Positions 18,835-26,930 of a stretch of DNA of 64,000 nucleotides are shown here, piece by piece. Positions within the stretch are counted from its first letter, which is position 1. Each line of letters starts with the position of its first letter. The translations under genes and the position numbers were made by a program. Origin of the DNA: a virus; the IMG/VR virus record IMGVR_UViG_3300033149_003588, positions 62,001 to 126,000 of that record; one strand, written 5' to 3'. A model generated the notes under the pieces. That model searched no databases, was not told the origin of the DNA, and saw only the letters and a program-made list of their open reading frames with translations.

Positions 18835-19719
18835 TTATGTACCCTTAATCTGGCGATCCCGCTGTGCCTTTTTCCTACATAAAACTGAACAATACTTTTG
18901 AAACGGCTTAGGATTCTCAATAATATTATCGCAATACTTATATGCACATTTTATTGGAGTAACTTTGGATTTATTCATCCTGGACTTCTTGCGTAAAAAC
19001 GACATTCTACATTTCGCAGAACAATATTTTTTGACAGATCCTATTGGAACATTAAATTCGACACCACAATTCGGACATACTTTAGTAATAGTGGTAACGA
19101 TATTGTTATTTTCATCGAGAGTAACTTGTCTAAACTTATTAAGTGCCAATGCAAGATGTTCTTTAATGGCAAACCAGGAAACCCCCTTATAGCTGGCAAT
19201 CTGAGGCATTGACATATGATCATAGAAATACATATATAGTGTAGACCGCTGTTCATCTGTAAATATATTAGATTTATCACATATCAACTTCAACAGAACA
19301 CGCAACTCCGTCGAAGTCAGATCAAATTCTGACTGACGCGGTAACATAACATAGCCTAAAGTCTTAATCTTATCCATAATACATTTGTTATAATAATGAG
19401 TTATACATGCTTCCCCATCATAACCGTCATTCGGAGTATCTTCGCTATCCCCAGATAAATAATCATATGACACAGACGCTAGAGAATCATTTTCAAAAAT
19501 ATTTGGATCCATGGGTACTTCTACAAACATCCCCCTATTCATGTGGTCACCATTTATATAATCCATAATAAGCTTATTGTGACATACAAATTTATAACTA
19601 GTTGATTTTTCTTGACATATATAATTTGTACACCCCTTACAACATGGAACAAGCGGATTAATCATTATAATGCCCGTTGCATCTACAATACTCAAGTATA
19701 TCTGAATCCCCATGTTCAC
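18835..19719 (-). CDS. HTH and zinc-finger protein, sigma-region-4-like
   Basis: A 294-residue protein with three parts. The N-terminus (~25-50) has a Cys cluster (CCKGC, ICQEK, FVCHNK). Residues ~155-205 form a sigma-70 region 4-like helix-turn-helix: FTDEQRSTLYMYF, MSMPQIASYKGV, then a recognition-like helix. The C-terminus carries two zinc knuckles, CPNCG...KYCSAKC and CAYKYC...KYCSVLC, ending in a basic tail. This suggests a sequence-specific DNA-binding regulator, perhaps of late transcription or packaging. It lies between sbcC and the candidate small terminase; an alternative is that this is the DNA-binding terminase subunit. GTG start at 19719 with GGAG 8 nt upstream, coupled to the sbcC stop (TAGTG). 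Confidence 0.6.
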   Translation of the reverse strand: MNMGIQIYLSIVDATGIIMINPLVPCCKGCTNYICQEKSTSYKFVCHNKLIMDYINGDHMNRGMFVEVPMDPNIFENDSLASVSYDYLSGDSEDTPNDGYDGEACITHYYNKCIMDKIKTLGYVMLPRQSEFDLTSTELRVLLKLICDKSNIFTDEQRSTLYMYFYDHMSMPQIASYKGVSWFAIKEHLALALNKFRQVTLDENNNIVTTITKVCPNCGVEFNVPIGSVKKYCSAKCRMSFLRKKSRMNKSKVTPIKCAYKYCDNIIENPKPFQKYCSVLCRKKAQRDRQIKGT

Positions 19720-21392
19720 TATAATGTCTCCATATAATAATCACCTACCACACCATTAATTGAGTTCAATGTTAATACATGATCGAAATTATTTTTCAAT
19801 ACCCCAACATCACTATGCGTTATAAGTATCAACAACCCTATATTATATCTGTCCACACAATATCTAAGCATATCAACAAATTTGTCCCTATAAATTATAT
19901 CCATTGCTCCAAGCCCTTCATCTATGGCAGCTATTCTGGGAGCCTTAGGATACCTTTTATAAAATATAGATAACATAGCAATTCTTAAAGCAAATGATAT
20001 CCATACCTTCTGGGAATATGACAAAGCACTAATATGATATTCAATATTCGTTGATCTCTTTATAAATGAAAAAGTAATCCCCTTACTCGTCTTCCCACTC
20101 GTAAATTGCTTGTCAGTATTTATCTTGAATACAAAAGGAAACTCGATCCTATTAAGAATGTCATTCACAGCTACCTCGATAAATTGCTTATACTTATTAA
20201 ATATCGACAATTGAATCCCATTGCTACCAAATATCTTGGTCAAATTATTATATATAATTATATCTTTATTATATCGTTCTTTCTCTTGCAATAAAGTAAC
20301 TCGTTGCTCTTCGAGTGACTCAGCAATACCCCTATCATGTGCAAACTGCTGAATCTTACTCATCAAGATAGATGAACAACGTTTTGCAAGTTTATATCTA
20401 TGTTCTGCAAAATCATCCAGAATATCACAGGTATTAACCCGAGATCCAGAAGCTATAATGGTTTGTAATCTATTAATCCTATCCATTATAATATCAGCGT
20501 TATCACTACTTAGTTTTTCTATTATCAACCTTAGCATATTTACATTAGAGCCACACACTGGGCATATCATGTCATTTTGATAATTCATCAAGGCGGATAT
20601 AAGAGTCGGATCATATGTCTCAGTGTTACGCAATATTTCTAATTCGTAACGAGCACACTCAACCTCGCGCAACTTATTAATCTGCGCACGTATCATAGGT
20701 AGTGTAACACCAGAACATTTAACAGAATATCTCTCGGCATATCTATTAAAATTATCCAATTTCTTTTTTAATCGATCAATATGTTCAGCAGAAACACAAT
20801 AAACATCATCACTAGGTAATTGTTTTAATTTATATTCCACATCACTTAACAATAATTTTATTTCCTTTAACTTATGTTTAGTATCACCATTATACTGTTC
20901 CCAACTATCTAACTGTAAAAGATAATACAATAACGACTTGATACCCTTATCAGTGCTAGCAATCAAATCGTTCCCATATTCCTGGCTCATGTATAATATA
21001 TTATCTACCACATTTGTTGTTATCCCAGTAATAGATTTTATAAACTCCTTTATATCTGGCTGTCTATTGCCCCCCTGCGCCTCGCCATTCACCATACACT
21101 TTAATATTGTGCCGTCTTTCTGCTTACCCCTAATAATAGAAATACCATCATATGATAGCATAACGCTCATATCATCATATTTTTGGGGGTGTCGTCTAAC
21201 AAGCTCACCGATAGTTTTAAACTTATTCCATCCAGACATGACATACCATATAGCTTCACATAAACTAGATTTGCCAACATAATTATTGCCACCATCTTCT
21301 CTAACACCTCTTAATAACATTAGACCAGATGATGGCAATTCTATATTAATATCACTAAATAATTTAAAATTGTGGATTTTTAATAATATCAT
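19719..21392 (-). CDS. sbcC: SbcC/Rad50-like recombination ATPase (T4 gp46-like)
   Basis: SMC-family ATPase subunit of the SbcCD/Mre11-Rad50 DNA-end-processing complex. Residues ~35-44 are an SbcC-type Walker A (NNYVGKSSL), preceded by the usual N-terminal strand. Two coiled-coil arms flank a zinc-hook CPVC at 277-280. The ABC signature is ISALSYSQKVWI, and Walker B is RIAAIDEGLGAMD (D491), followed by a switch His (LITHSD). At 557 residues it is short like T4 gp46, rather than the ~1,000 residues of bacterial SbcC. It is immediately downstream of the sbcD-like nuclease. Role: processing double-strand ends for recombination-dependent replication. Confidence 0.93.
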   Translation of the reverse strand: MILLKIHNFKLFSDINIELPSSGLMLLRGVREDGGNNYVGKSSLCEAIWYVMSGWNKFKTIGELVRRHPQKYDDMSVMLSYDGISIIRGKQKDGTILKCMVNGEAQGGNRQPDIKEFIKSITGITTNVVDNILYMSQEYGNDLIASTDKGIKSLLYYLLQLDSWEQYNGDTKHKLKEIKLLLSDVEYKLKQLPSDDVYCVSAEHIDRLKKKLDNFNRYAERYSVKCSGVTLPMIRAQINKLREVECARYELEILRNTETYDPTLISALMNYQNDMICPVCGSNVNMLRLIIEKLSSDNADIIMDRINRLQTIIASGSRVNTCDILDDFAEHRYKLAKRCSSILMSKIQQFAHDRGIAESLEEQRVTLLQEKERYNKDIIIYNNLTKIFGSNGIQLSIFNKYKQFIEVAVNDILNRIEFPFVFKINTDKQFTSGKTSKGITFSFIKRSTNIEYHISALSYSQKVWISFALRIAMLSIFYKRYPKAPRIAAIDEGLGAMDIIYRDKFVDMLRYCVDRYNIGLLILITHSDVGVLKNNFDHVLTLNSINGVVGDYYMETL

Positions 21393-21425
21393 CTACATTG
21401 TGTCCCTGGATCATGCCCAATTTGA

Positions 21426-22355
21426 CTAATCAACACTAGCTGATCGAATAATATCCACCCCAGTCTTAATAGTATCATCACGATACTGAAAATCAAAAGC
21501 ATTTACATAATCGATAAATATGTCAACATCATCATCGCCAGTATCAAGATAACTACATTCAGCATCTGTATCTTCTTGTTTATTGTCATATGGCTTGATA
21601 TAAACAATACAATCATCGAACACATCACTATCAATTGGATTAGAAAGAACCACAATACTACCAGGAGACACATCGTATTGGCTATATGGATTAACCACAA
21701 CTGGCCTGGTCGGAGTTGATATACACTCATGTTCCAATGTATTAATATCAAATACTACAAAATATTTATCCTCAAATATTTCGCTAGCTCTTGTATAATC
21801 CACACTACCTGGATACAAGATATCACCCCTATTACTATAGGTATGTATATCCCCCAAAACATAATATCTGGCACCAGGCAAATCACTAATACCAAAATGT
21901 CCATGTCCCTTCTTGAGAAATTCATTCAACCTAACATGTGACATTAATATCATGTCAGGGATATCATCAATATCTAGGTATTCCAAATTTGGATTAAACG
22001 ATACCAATCTTATTTTATCACCTATATCATATGTGTTATCCACAATAATGACATTACCAGACCCACCAACTATCTCTTCTATCGGTGATAACACATTAAC
22101 ACCATCGGGACACCAATCATGATTACCCAGTATAATATAAACCCTCAAGTTAGCATCCGTCAATCTCCTAATAAAAGAATGAAATATAACTTGCTCACCT
22201 ATGTTTGGGTGCGAAGATTCATATATATCACCGAGTATTATAACATCATGGCCAAGAGTAATAAGTCGCACGGCCAGGAATGTAAACATAATATCAGTGT
22301 TAGCATATTTGTTTCTAGTATTAATGTGTAAATCTGCTAATATTGAATATTTCAT
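21426..22355 (-). CDS. sbcD: SbcD/Mre11-like nuclease (T4 gp47-like)
   Basis: Metallophosphoesterase partner of the SbcC-like ATPase. The two-metal motifs appear in order: ADLHIN (D8, H10), LGDIYESSHP (D43), ILGNHDW (N78, H79, D80), MSHVRLNEF and VLGDIHTY. Size (309 aa) is typical of phage gp47/SbcD proteins; the C-terminal ~80 residues are acidic and probably contact the ATPase. The gene overlaps the thioredoxin gene by ATGA and precedes sbcC by 33 nt, so the nuclease and ATPase are probably made together. Confidence 0.93.
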   Translation of the reverse strand: MKYSILADLHINTRNKYANTDIMFTFLAVRLITLGHDVIILGDIYESSHPNIGEQVIFHSFIRRLTDANLRVYIILGNHDWCPDGVNVLSPIEEIVGGSGNVIIVDNTYDIGDKIRLVSFNPNLEYLDIDDIPDMILMSHVRLNEFLKKGHGHFGISDLPGARYYVLGDIHTYSNRGDILYPGSVDYTRASEIFEDKYFVVFDINTLEHECISTPTRPVVVNPYSQYDVSPGSIVVLSNPIDSDVFDDCIVYIKPYDNKQEDTDAECSYLDTGDDDVDIFIDYVNAFDFQYRDDTIKTGVDIIRSASVD

Positions 22356-22657
22356 TTCATCAATGCCAAAGTCTTTTGCTCTAATGTATCATATGGGATA
22401 GCACCAATGGCTATATCTATAACCTCATCATCCATAATCCATATAACAGTTGGTATGCTCATTATATGATATGCGTCAGCCATTTGAGGACAAGTGTCTA
22501 CGTCAACCTTATATATGTCAACTCGATTATCCATTTCTTTATCAAGTTTTTTAATATTCGGTGTCATAGCCCCACATGGCCCACACCACAGTGCACTAAA
22601 ATATAGAATAGTTAATCTATCTCTAACCATATTCATATTGTCGTCCCATTCCTTCAT
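22352..22657 (-). CDS. Thioredoxin-like protein
   Basis: A 101-residue thioredoxin fold with the classical active site WCGPC (24-28), followed by helix MTPNIKKLDKE and the conserved cis-Pro loop SIPTVIWI (~67-74). No signal peptide, so cytosolic. Neighbouring genes are coupled by ATGA overlaps on both sides. Possible roles: electron donor for reductive enzymes, redox control, or a polymerase processivity factor as host thioredoxin is for T7. NrdD-type reductases generally use formate or a thioredoxin system, so service to the nearby NrdD is possible but inferred. Confidence 0.93.
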   Translation of the reverse strand: MKEWDDNMNMVRDRLTILYFSALWCGPCGAMTPNIKKLDKEMDNRVDIYKVDVDTCPQMADAYHIMSIPTVIWIMDDEVIDIAIGAIPYDTLEQKTLALMK

Positions 22658-22998
22658 TTTAACTCCTGAATATCGATTGTTGGCATGTTTAATTTCCTTT
22701 TAAATTCATTGTGCTTTGGCAAAACTAACTTAGGCACGAATCTATCTCTATAGCGCAATACAATATTAATATCAGCCACATTTGTAATAGTGGTACTTTT
22801 AATATTTTGTTCATACACATCATAGTCTATTTTCCCCAAAGTAGCCAACTGGACTACTGCACCTGACTCCACGCAAGTCCTTACAATACCGCAAAAACAC
22901 CTAATAATATGATCTACAGTAGATAGATCAACACCAGTATCATTGGATACCATGGTCGACAGGTCTGACACGCTAATATTTATTTTAGTTCTACTCAT
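22654..22998 (-). CDS. HU/IHF-like DNA-binding protein (divergent)
   Basis: A 114-residue protein that follows the HU/IHF pattern: a helical N-terminus (SDLSTMVSNDTGVD, then a long helix VDHIIRCFCGIVRTCVES), a beta segment VVQLATLGKIDYDVYE matching the HU segment VQLxGFGxF, and a closing RFVPKLVLPKHNEFKRKL like the end of HU. The arm region between is divergent and lacks the usual basic RNPxT motif. Probable role: nucleoid-like DNA bending during replication or packaging. It lies between DnaE and thioredoxin with overlaps on both sides. Fold assignment moderate, function inferred. Confidence 0.7.
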   Translation of the reverse strand: MSRTKINISVSDLSTMVSNDTGVDLSTVDHIIRCFCGIVRTCVESGAVVQLATLGKIDYDVYEQNIKSTTITNVADINIVLRYRDRFVPKLVLPKHNEFKRKLNMPTIDIQELK

Positions 22999-25900
22999 AG
23001 GTGTATATAGTTTTAAACCGACTAAGTTTTAATATTGTACTAGAATCAATATACCCATCAACATTAATTATATACTTACTGTCATGCGCACCCCACAATT
23101 TTTCTGATGTATTAAATTTTAAACCAGCATCCTCACATGCTCCAATAGCCTCAATCATCTCTACCATATTGTCACACTCAATGCGGGCAGCCACAGCATG
23201 TCTGGGTTTTTCCATAGCACGAATCGTCATTAAATTTACATACCTTCTATTATTTTTGCTAGTTTTAATAACACCAATAAAATACAAGTGTGCACCCTTT
23301 TTAATATATGCAGCATGCTTATCATAGTTTCTAGGTACCACCTGCGCACGTAGTGTCCCCGTATTATCTTGGACAAATAATGATATTATATTGTCACCAT
23401 TGCCAAATGTTATAATCTTGGTATCCACAATAATTCCCGAGAATGAGACTATCGTACCATCACTCAACTGCAGAATATTAGATATAGAGGTAACCCCATC
23501 ATATCCAGTAGATATACAATATGGTAAAACCTGAGATTCACATTGAATCTTATAATCTGGTGTAAAATCATCTAGTCTAGTCGTCGTTTCATTATCAACA
23601 TAGTAAATCATCTCCCTACGATTCATATCACCGATCGAATCAAAACACCCAGCATATATTAGTGCCCTTTTGACAGTGGCATTACATCTAACTTTGGGTA
23701 TTCTGTTATGAAAATCAACATAGGAACTAAACAATCCATTACTCTCTCGTTCACTTATAATAGCATCAATACTCTTCTCTCCCACCCCCTTAACACCAGA
23801 CAATCCTATCAATATAATATCATTATCTACTGTAAAATCTTTCTCAGATACATTAATGTCAGGTGCTTGAATCTTAATATCAAATAACATAGCATCTTCT
23901 AGGATCTGTCCCATACGGTCCTTGGATCCAGATGACGAATAATTTAACATAGCGCATATAAATTCCGTGGTATAGTGAACCTTTAGATAAGCCATGGTAT
24001 AGGCCAACATGCCATAAGATACACTATGTGAATAATTCCATGAATATCTAGCAGCAGGTTTAATCAATTCAAATATTTTTACTGCTAATTCTTTAGTATA
24101 CCCGTTGTTTATACAACCAGCAATAAACTTATCTTCTTGTGCTAATAATAAATCTTCATCCTTTTTCCCCACGGCCTTTCTTAATACATCGGCCTCTGAT
24201 GCTGTATAACCAGCCATGGTCCTGCCAACCATCATAATCTGCTCTTGGTAAATCATCTGACCATAGGTGTCTGATAATATAGATTCAAGATCTGGGTGTA
24301 TATATTGCACCTGGGCACCATGCCTGCCCTGAATATAAAAATCTGTCTGTCCACTATTCATTGGACCAGGACGATATAGTGCACATGCGGCAACTATGTG
24401 TTTAAATTCTGATGGTTTAAACATTTTTAGCATATCTCTAAATCCAGCACTCTCCATTTGAAATACACCGAACGTCTTACCACTAGATAATAGGTCATAT
24501 GTATCTCTGTCATCTAGTGGTAGATTATAGATATCGATATCAATATTCCTAGTGCGTTTCACATAATCTACAGTTTTATGTATTATATCCATCGATGTAA
24601 GCCCAAGAACATCGAATTTGACATAACCGATTTTCTCTATGTCATTCATGTCATATTGGGTTACCTCAATACTCTGAGAAGTCTTAGCAACTGGTATATT
24701 AGAATCTCCACCACCCAGCACTATACCAGCAGCATGTACTGTTAAATTAATGGGAAGTCCAGCAAGTTTAGTAACTAAAACTGGCCATTCTGCATTAACA
24801 GAGGCAAATTTGTGGAACAACATAGTATCTGCTACAAATTCATCAATATCATAATCGTGCATCGGTATATCCGCTATATATTTATTAATAACAGTAGACT
24901 GTATACCAAGCACAGTACCAATCCTTCTAAGAGCTGATTTGAGATGAAGTCTATTAAACGAACCTATTTGAAATGCACCATTATATTTATCACGAATATA
25001 TTGAAGCAACTCCTGCCTGCGATCCCTTTCATAATCACAATCGATATCAGGTGGCGACACCCTATCCTCATTTAAAAATCTCTCAAACAACATATTGTGC
25101 TTAATAGGATCTAGATTAGTAATACCAAGTAACCACACCACCAAACTACCAGCTGCACTGCCACGCCCATATGACATATAAATATTGTTACAACGAGCAT
25201 ATTCAGCAATATCCGCAACAATCATAAAATAGTCAGAAAACCCCAGTTTCTCTATTACCGATAGCTCATAGTCCAATCTATCAACATACTCATCATTATT
25301 AAGCCCCAATTCAAATAATCTCCTAGTACATTTATCTCTAATTTGAGACATCGTATCGCCATAAATCCGAGGCATTTTTAGTGACTTATCTATATTATAT
25401 CCCTCAAACCATTCCAAAATCTGAGTAGTATTATTAATATACCTATCATCTACGCCTAATGATCTTATTTCATCTATCGTACAAAAATGATAATTACTGC
25501 CTTCAAATTTTAACCTCTTTATATCGGATAGTTTTTTCTTGGTGCGTATACATAATACCACATCATGAGCAAATGCATCATCTGGATTCAAATAATGCGC
25601 ATCATTGGTATATATTATTTTATTGTGATCAAAATGTTCCAATAGAAAATTATTAATAGTTGATTCTATTTCTATACCATGATCCATCATTTCATATAAC
25701 AATTTGTCACCAAACAAATCAAGAAGCTTGGCATTCCATTCTAGGGCGGCATCGATGTTACCAAGCTCAATATTCTTAGATATAGGACCGGCAATACATG
25801 CTGTAGAGCATACTAATCCCTCGGAATACTGAGTTAACAACTCATAATCTATCCTAGGATTACGATAAAACCCCCTAGTATACGCCAATGAGGCAAGCCT

Positions 25901-26215
25901 TACTAAATTATTATATCCGATATCATTCATGGCATAAAGCACTAAATGATACCTATGAAGCTCACCCTTCTTATATTTCTTTTTGTCCATAGAATCTGGA
26001 GCCATATAGGCTTCCATGCCTATAATAACAGGGATATCAATACTACTCGATAATTCTAGCAAAGATGGCATATTAAATATGTTACCATGCTCAGTAATGG
26101 CTACCGCTGGGTACCCTCTTTCTTTTGCACGCCTCAAATAATCCTCACGACGCATAATGGAATCCAACATCGAATATTCTGTATGCATGTGTAATGGAAC
26201 ATAATTCACAGACAT
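22991..26215 (-). CDS. dnaE: DNA polymerase III alpha subunit (DnaE type)
   Basis: Replicative C-family polymerase, ~1,074 residues. The N-terminal PHP domain has HMHTEYS (H9, H11) and ITEHGN. Catalytic Asp residues lie in PPDIDCDYE and VKFDVLGL. Other family blocks: GRGSAAGSLV, YRPGPMNSG, YGQMIYQEQIM and the NYSHSVSYGML block. A C-terminal OB-fold segment (VSFSGIIVDTKI, SLFVQDNTGTLRAQV) is present. No separate 3'-5' exonuclease, tau or clamp is seen in the window, so it may use host accessory factors or PHP proofreading. The ATG at 26215 is preferred to the TTG 15 nt upstream because GGGAG lies 5 nt before it. Phage genomes usually carry family A or B polymerases, so this type is unusual. 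Confidence 0.96.
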   Translation of the reverse strand: MSVNYVPLHMHTEYSMLDSIMRREDYLRRAKERGYPAVAITEHGNIFNMPSLLELSSSIDIPVIIGMEAYMAPDSMDKKKYKKGELHRYHLVLYAMNDIGYNNLVRLASLAYTRGFYRNPRIDYELLTQYSEGLVCSTACIAGPISKNIELGNIDAALEWNAKLLDLFGDKLLYEMMDHGIEIESTINNFLLEHFDHNKIIYTNDAHYLNPDDAFAHDVVLCIRTKKKLSDIKRLKFEGSNYHFCTIDEIRSLGVDDRYINNTTQILEWFEGYNIDKSLKMPRIYGDTMSQIRDKCTRRLFELGLNNDEYVDRLDYELSVIEKLGFSDYFMIVADIAEYARCNNIYMSYGRGSAAGSLVVWLLGITNLDPIKHNMLFERFLNEDRVSPPDIDCDYERDRRQELLQYIRDKYNGAFQIGSFNRLHLKSALRRIGTVLGIQSTVINKYIADIPMHDYDIDEFVADTMLFHKFASVNAEWPVLVTKLAGLPINLTVHAAGIVLGGGDSNIPVAKTSQSIEVTQYDMNDIEKIGYVKFDVLGLTSMDIIHKTVDYVKRTRNIDIDIYNLPLDDRDTYDLLSSGKTFGVFQMESAGFRDMLKMFKPSEFKHIVAACALYRPGPMNSGQTDFYIQGRHGAQVQYIHPDLESILSDTYGQMIYQEQIMMVGRTMAGYTASEADVLRKAVGKKDEDLLLAQEDKFIAGCINNGYTKELAVKIFELIKPAARYSWNYSHSVSYGMLAYTMAYLKVHYTTEFICAMLNYSSSGSKDRMGQILEDAMLFDIKIQAPDINVSEKDFTVDNDIILIGLSGVKGVGEKSIDAIISERESNGLFSSYVDFHNRIPKVRCNATVKRALIYAGCFDSIGDMNRREMIYYVDNETTTRLDDFTPDYKIQCESQVLPYCISTGYDGVTSISNILQLSDGTIVSFSGIIVDTKIITFGNGDNIISLFVQDNTGTLRAQVVPRNYDKHAAYIKKGAHLYFIGVIKTSKNNRRYVNLMTIRAMEKPRHAVAARIECDNMVEMIEAIGACEDAGLKFNTSEKLWGAHDSKYIINVDGYIDSSTILKLSRFKTIYTYE

Positions 26216-26223
26216 GGTGCTCC

Positions 26224-26913
26224 CTAACAATTTAATAATTTAACATCATCTATATTGCTAGTCATTTTGATATCGTTTACTAATTGTCCCAATTCATTAC
26301 ATGGATACCCATGTTCACTAGGATCGATTAATTGTTGAATATAATAATGCTTAGCACCTACGATAAAATTCATAACAACATTATGAATATCTAGTATATC
26401 AACAATACGAGAATCCATTGTGGTCCTAAAATATATATTATCGCTACCCAAGCTAGCAGCATGACGTATGTTGCTACAGACAGTATCGACAATTGGAGTG
26501 TGCTTCTTAAATACTCGATGATATTTTGTGGGTACTGTTTTCACATCTAGCGCTATAATATCAAACAAATCAAGGCACTCAACAAACAACGATTGAGAAC
26601 AAGATGAATTACTATCGAGTTTTATGTTCCACCCAAGATTAAGAGCATATTCTGCAGCTTCAATTAACCTAGTGCCATACATAGTTGGTTCCCCACCACT
26701 AAATACTAAATTTTGGGTAAAACCACCATATTTACGCAATAGCGGAGTAAGAGAATTTATTAATGATCCAGTAATGGGATGCGCGCGTGCTATGTCAATA
26801 TTGTGACAATAAGGACATGACATGGTACAACCAGGTAAAAATAATACAAGAGAATTACCATTAGGATAATCTATAGTAGAAAAAAGGTGAGGTATTTCAA
26901 ATACCTTGCGCAT
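26224..26913 (-). CDS. nrdG: Anaerobic ribonucleotide reductase activating enzyme
   Basis: Radical-SAM activase that installs the glycyl radical on NrdD. The CxxxCxxC cluster motif is CTMSCPYC (C29, C33, C36), followed by the SAM-binding FSGGEPTMY. Length 229 fits the family. It follows nrdD after 17 nt and precedes dnaE by a few bases, so reductase, activase and polymerase form one transcription unit. The cluster is oxygen-sensitive, which points to growth in anaerobic hosts. Confidence 0.95.
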   Translation of the reverse strand: MRKVFEIPHLFSTIDYPNGNSLVLFLPGCTMSCPYCHNIDIARAHPITGSLINSLTPLLRKYGGFTQNLVFSGGEPTMYGTRLIEAAEYALNLGWNIKLDSNSSCSQSLFVECLDLFDIIALDVKTVPTKYHRVFKKHTPIVDTVCSNIRHAASLGSDNIYFRTTMDSRIVDILDIHNVVMNFIVGAKHYYIQQLIDPSEHGYPCNELGQLVNDIKMTSNIDDVKLLNC

Positions 26914-26930
26914 TATTTTAATGCACCACT

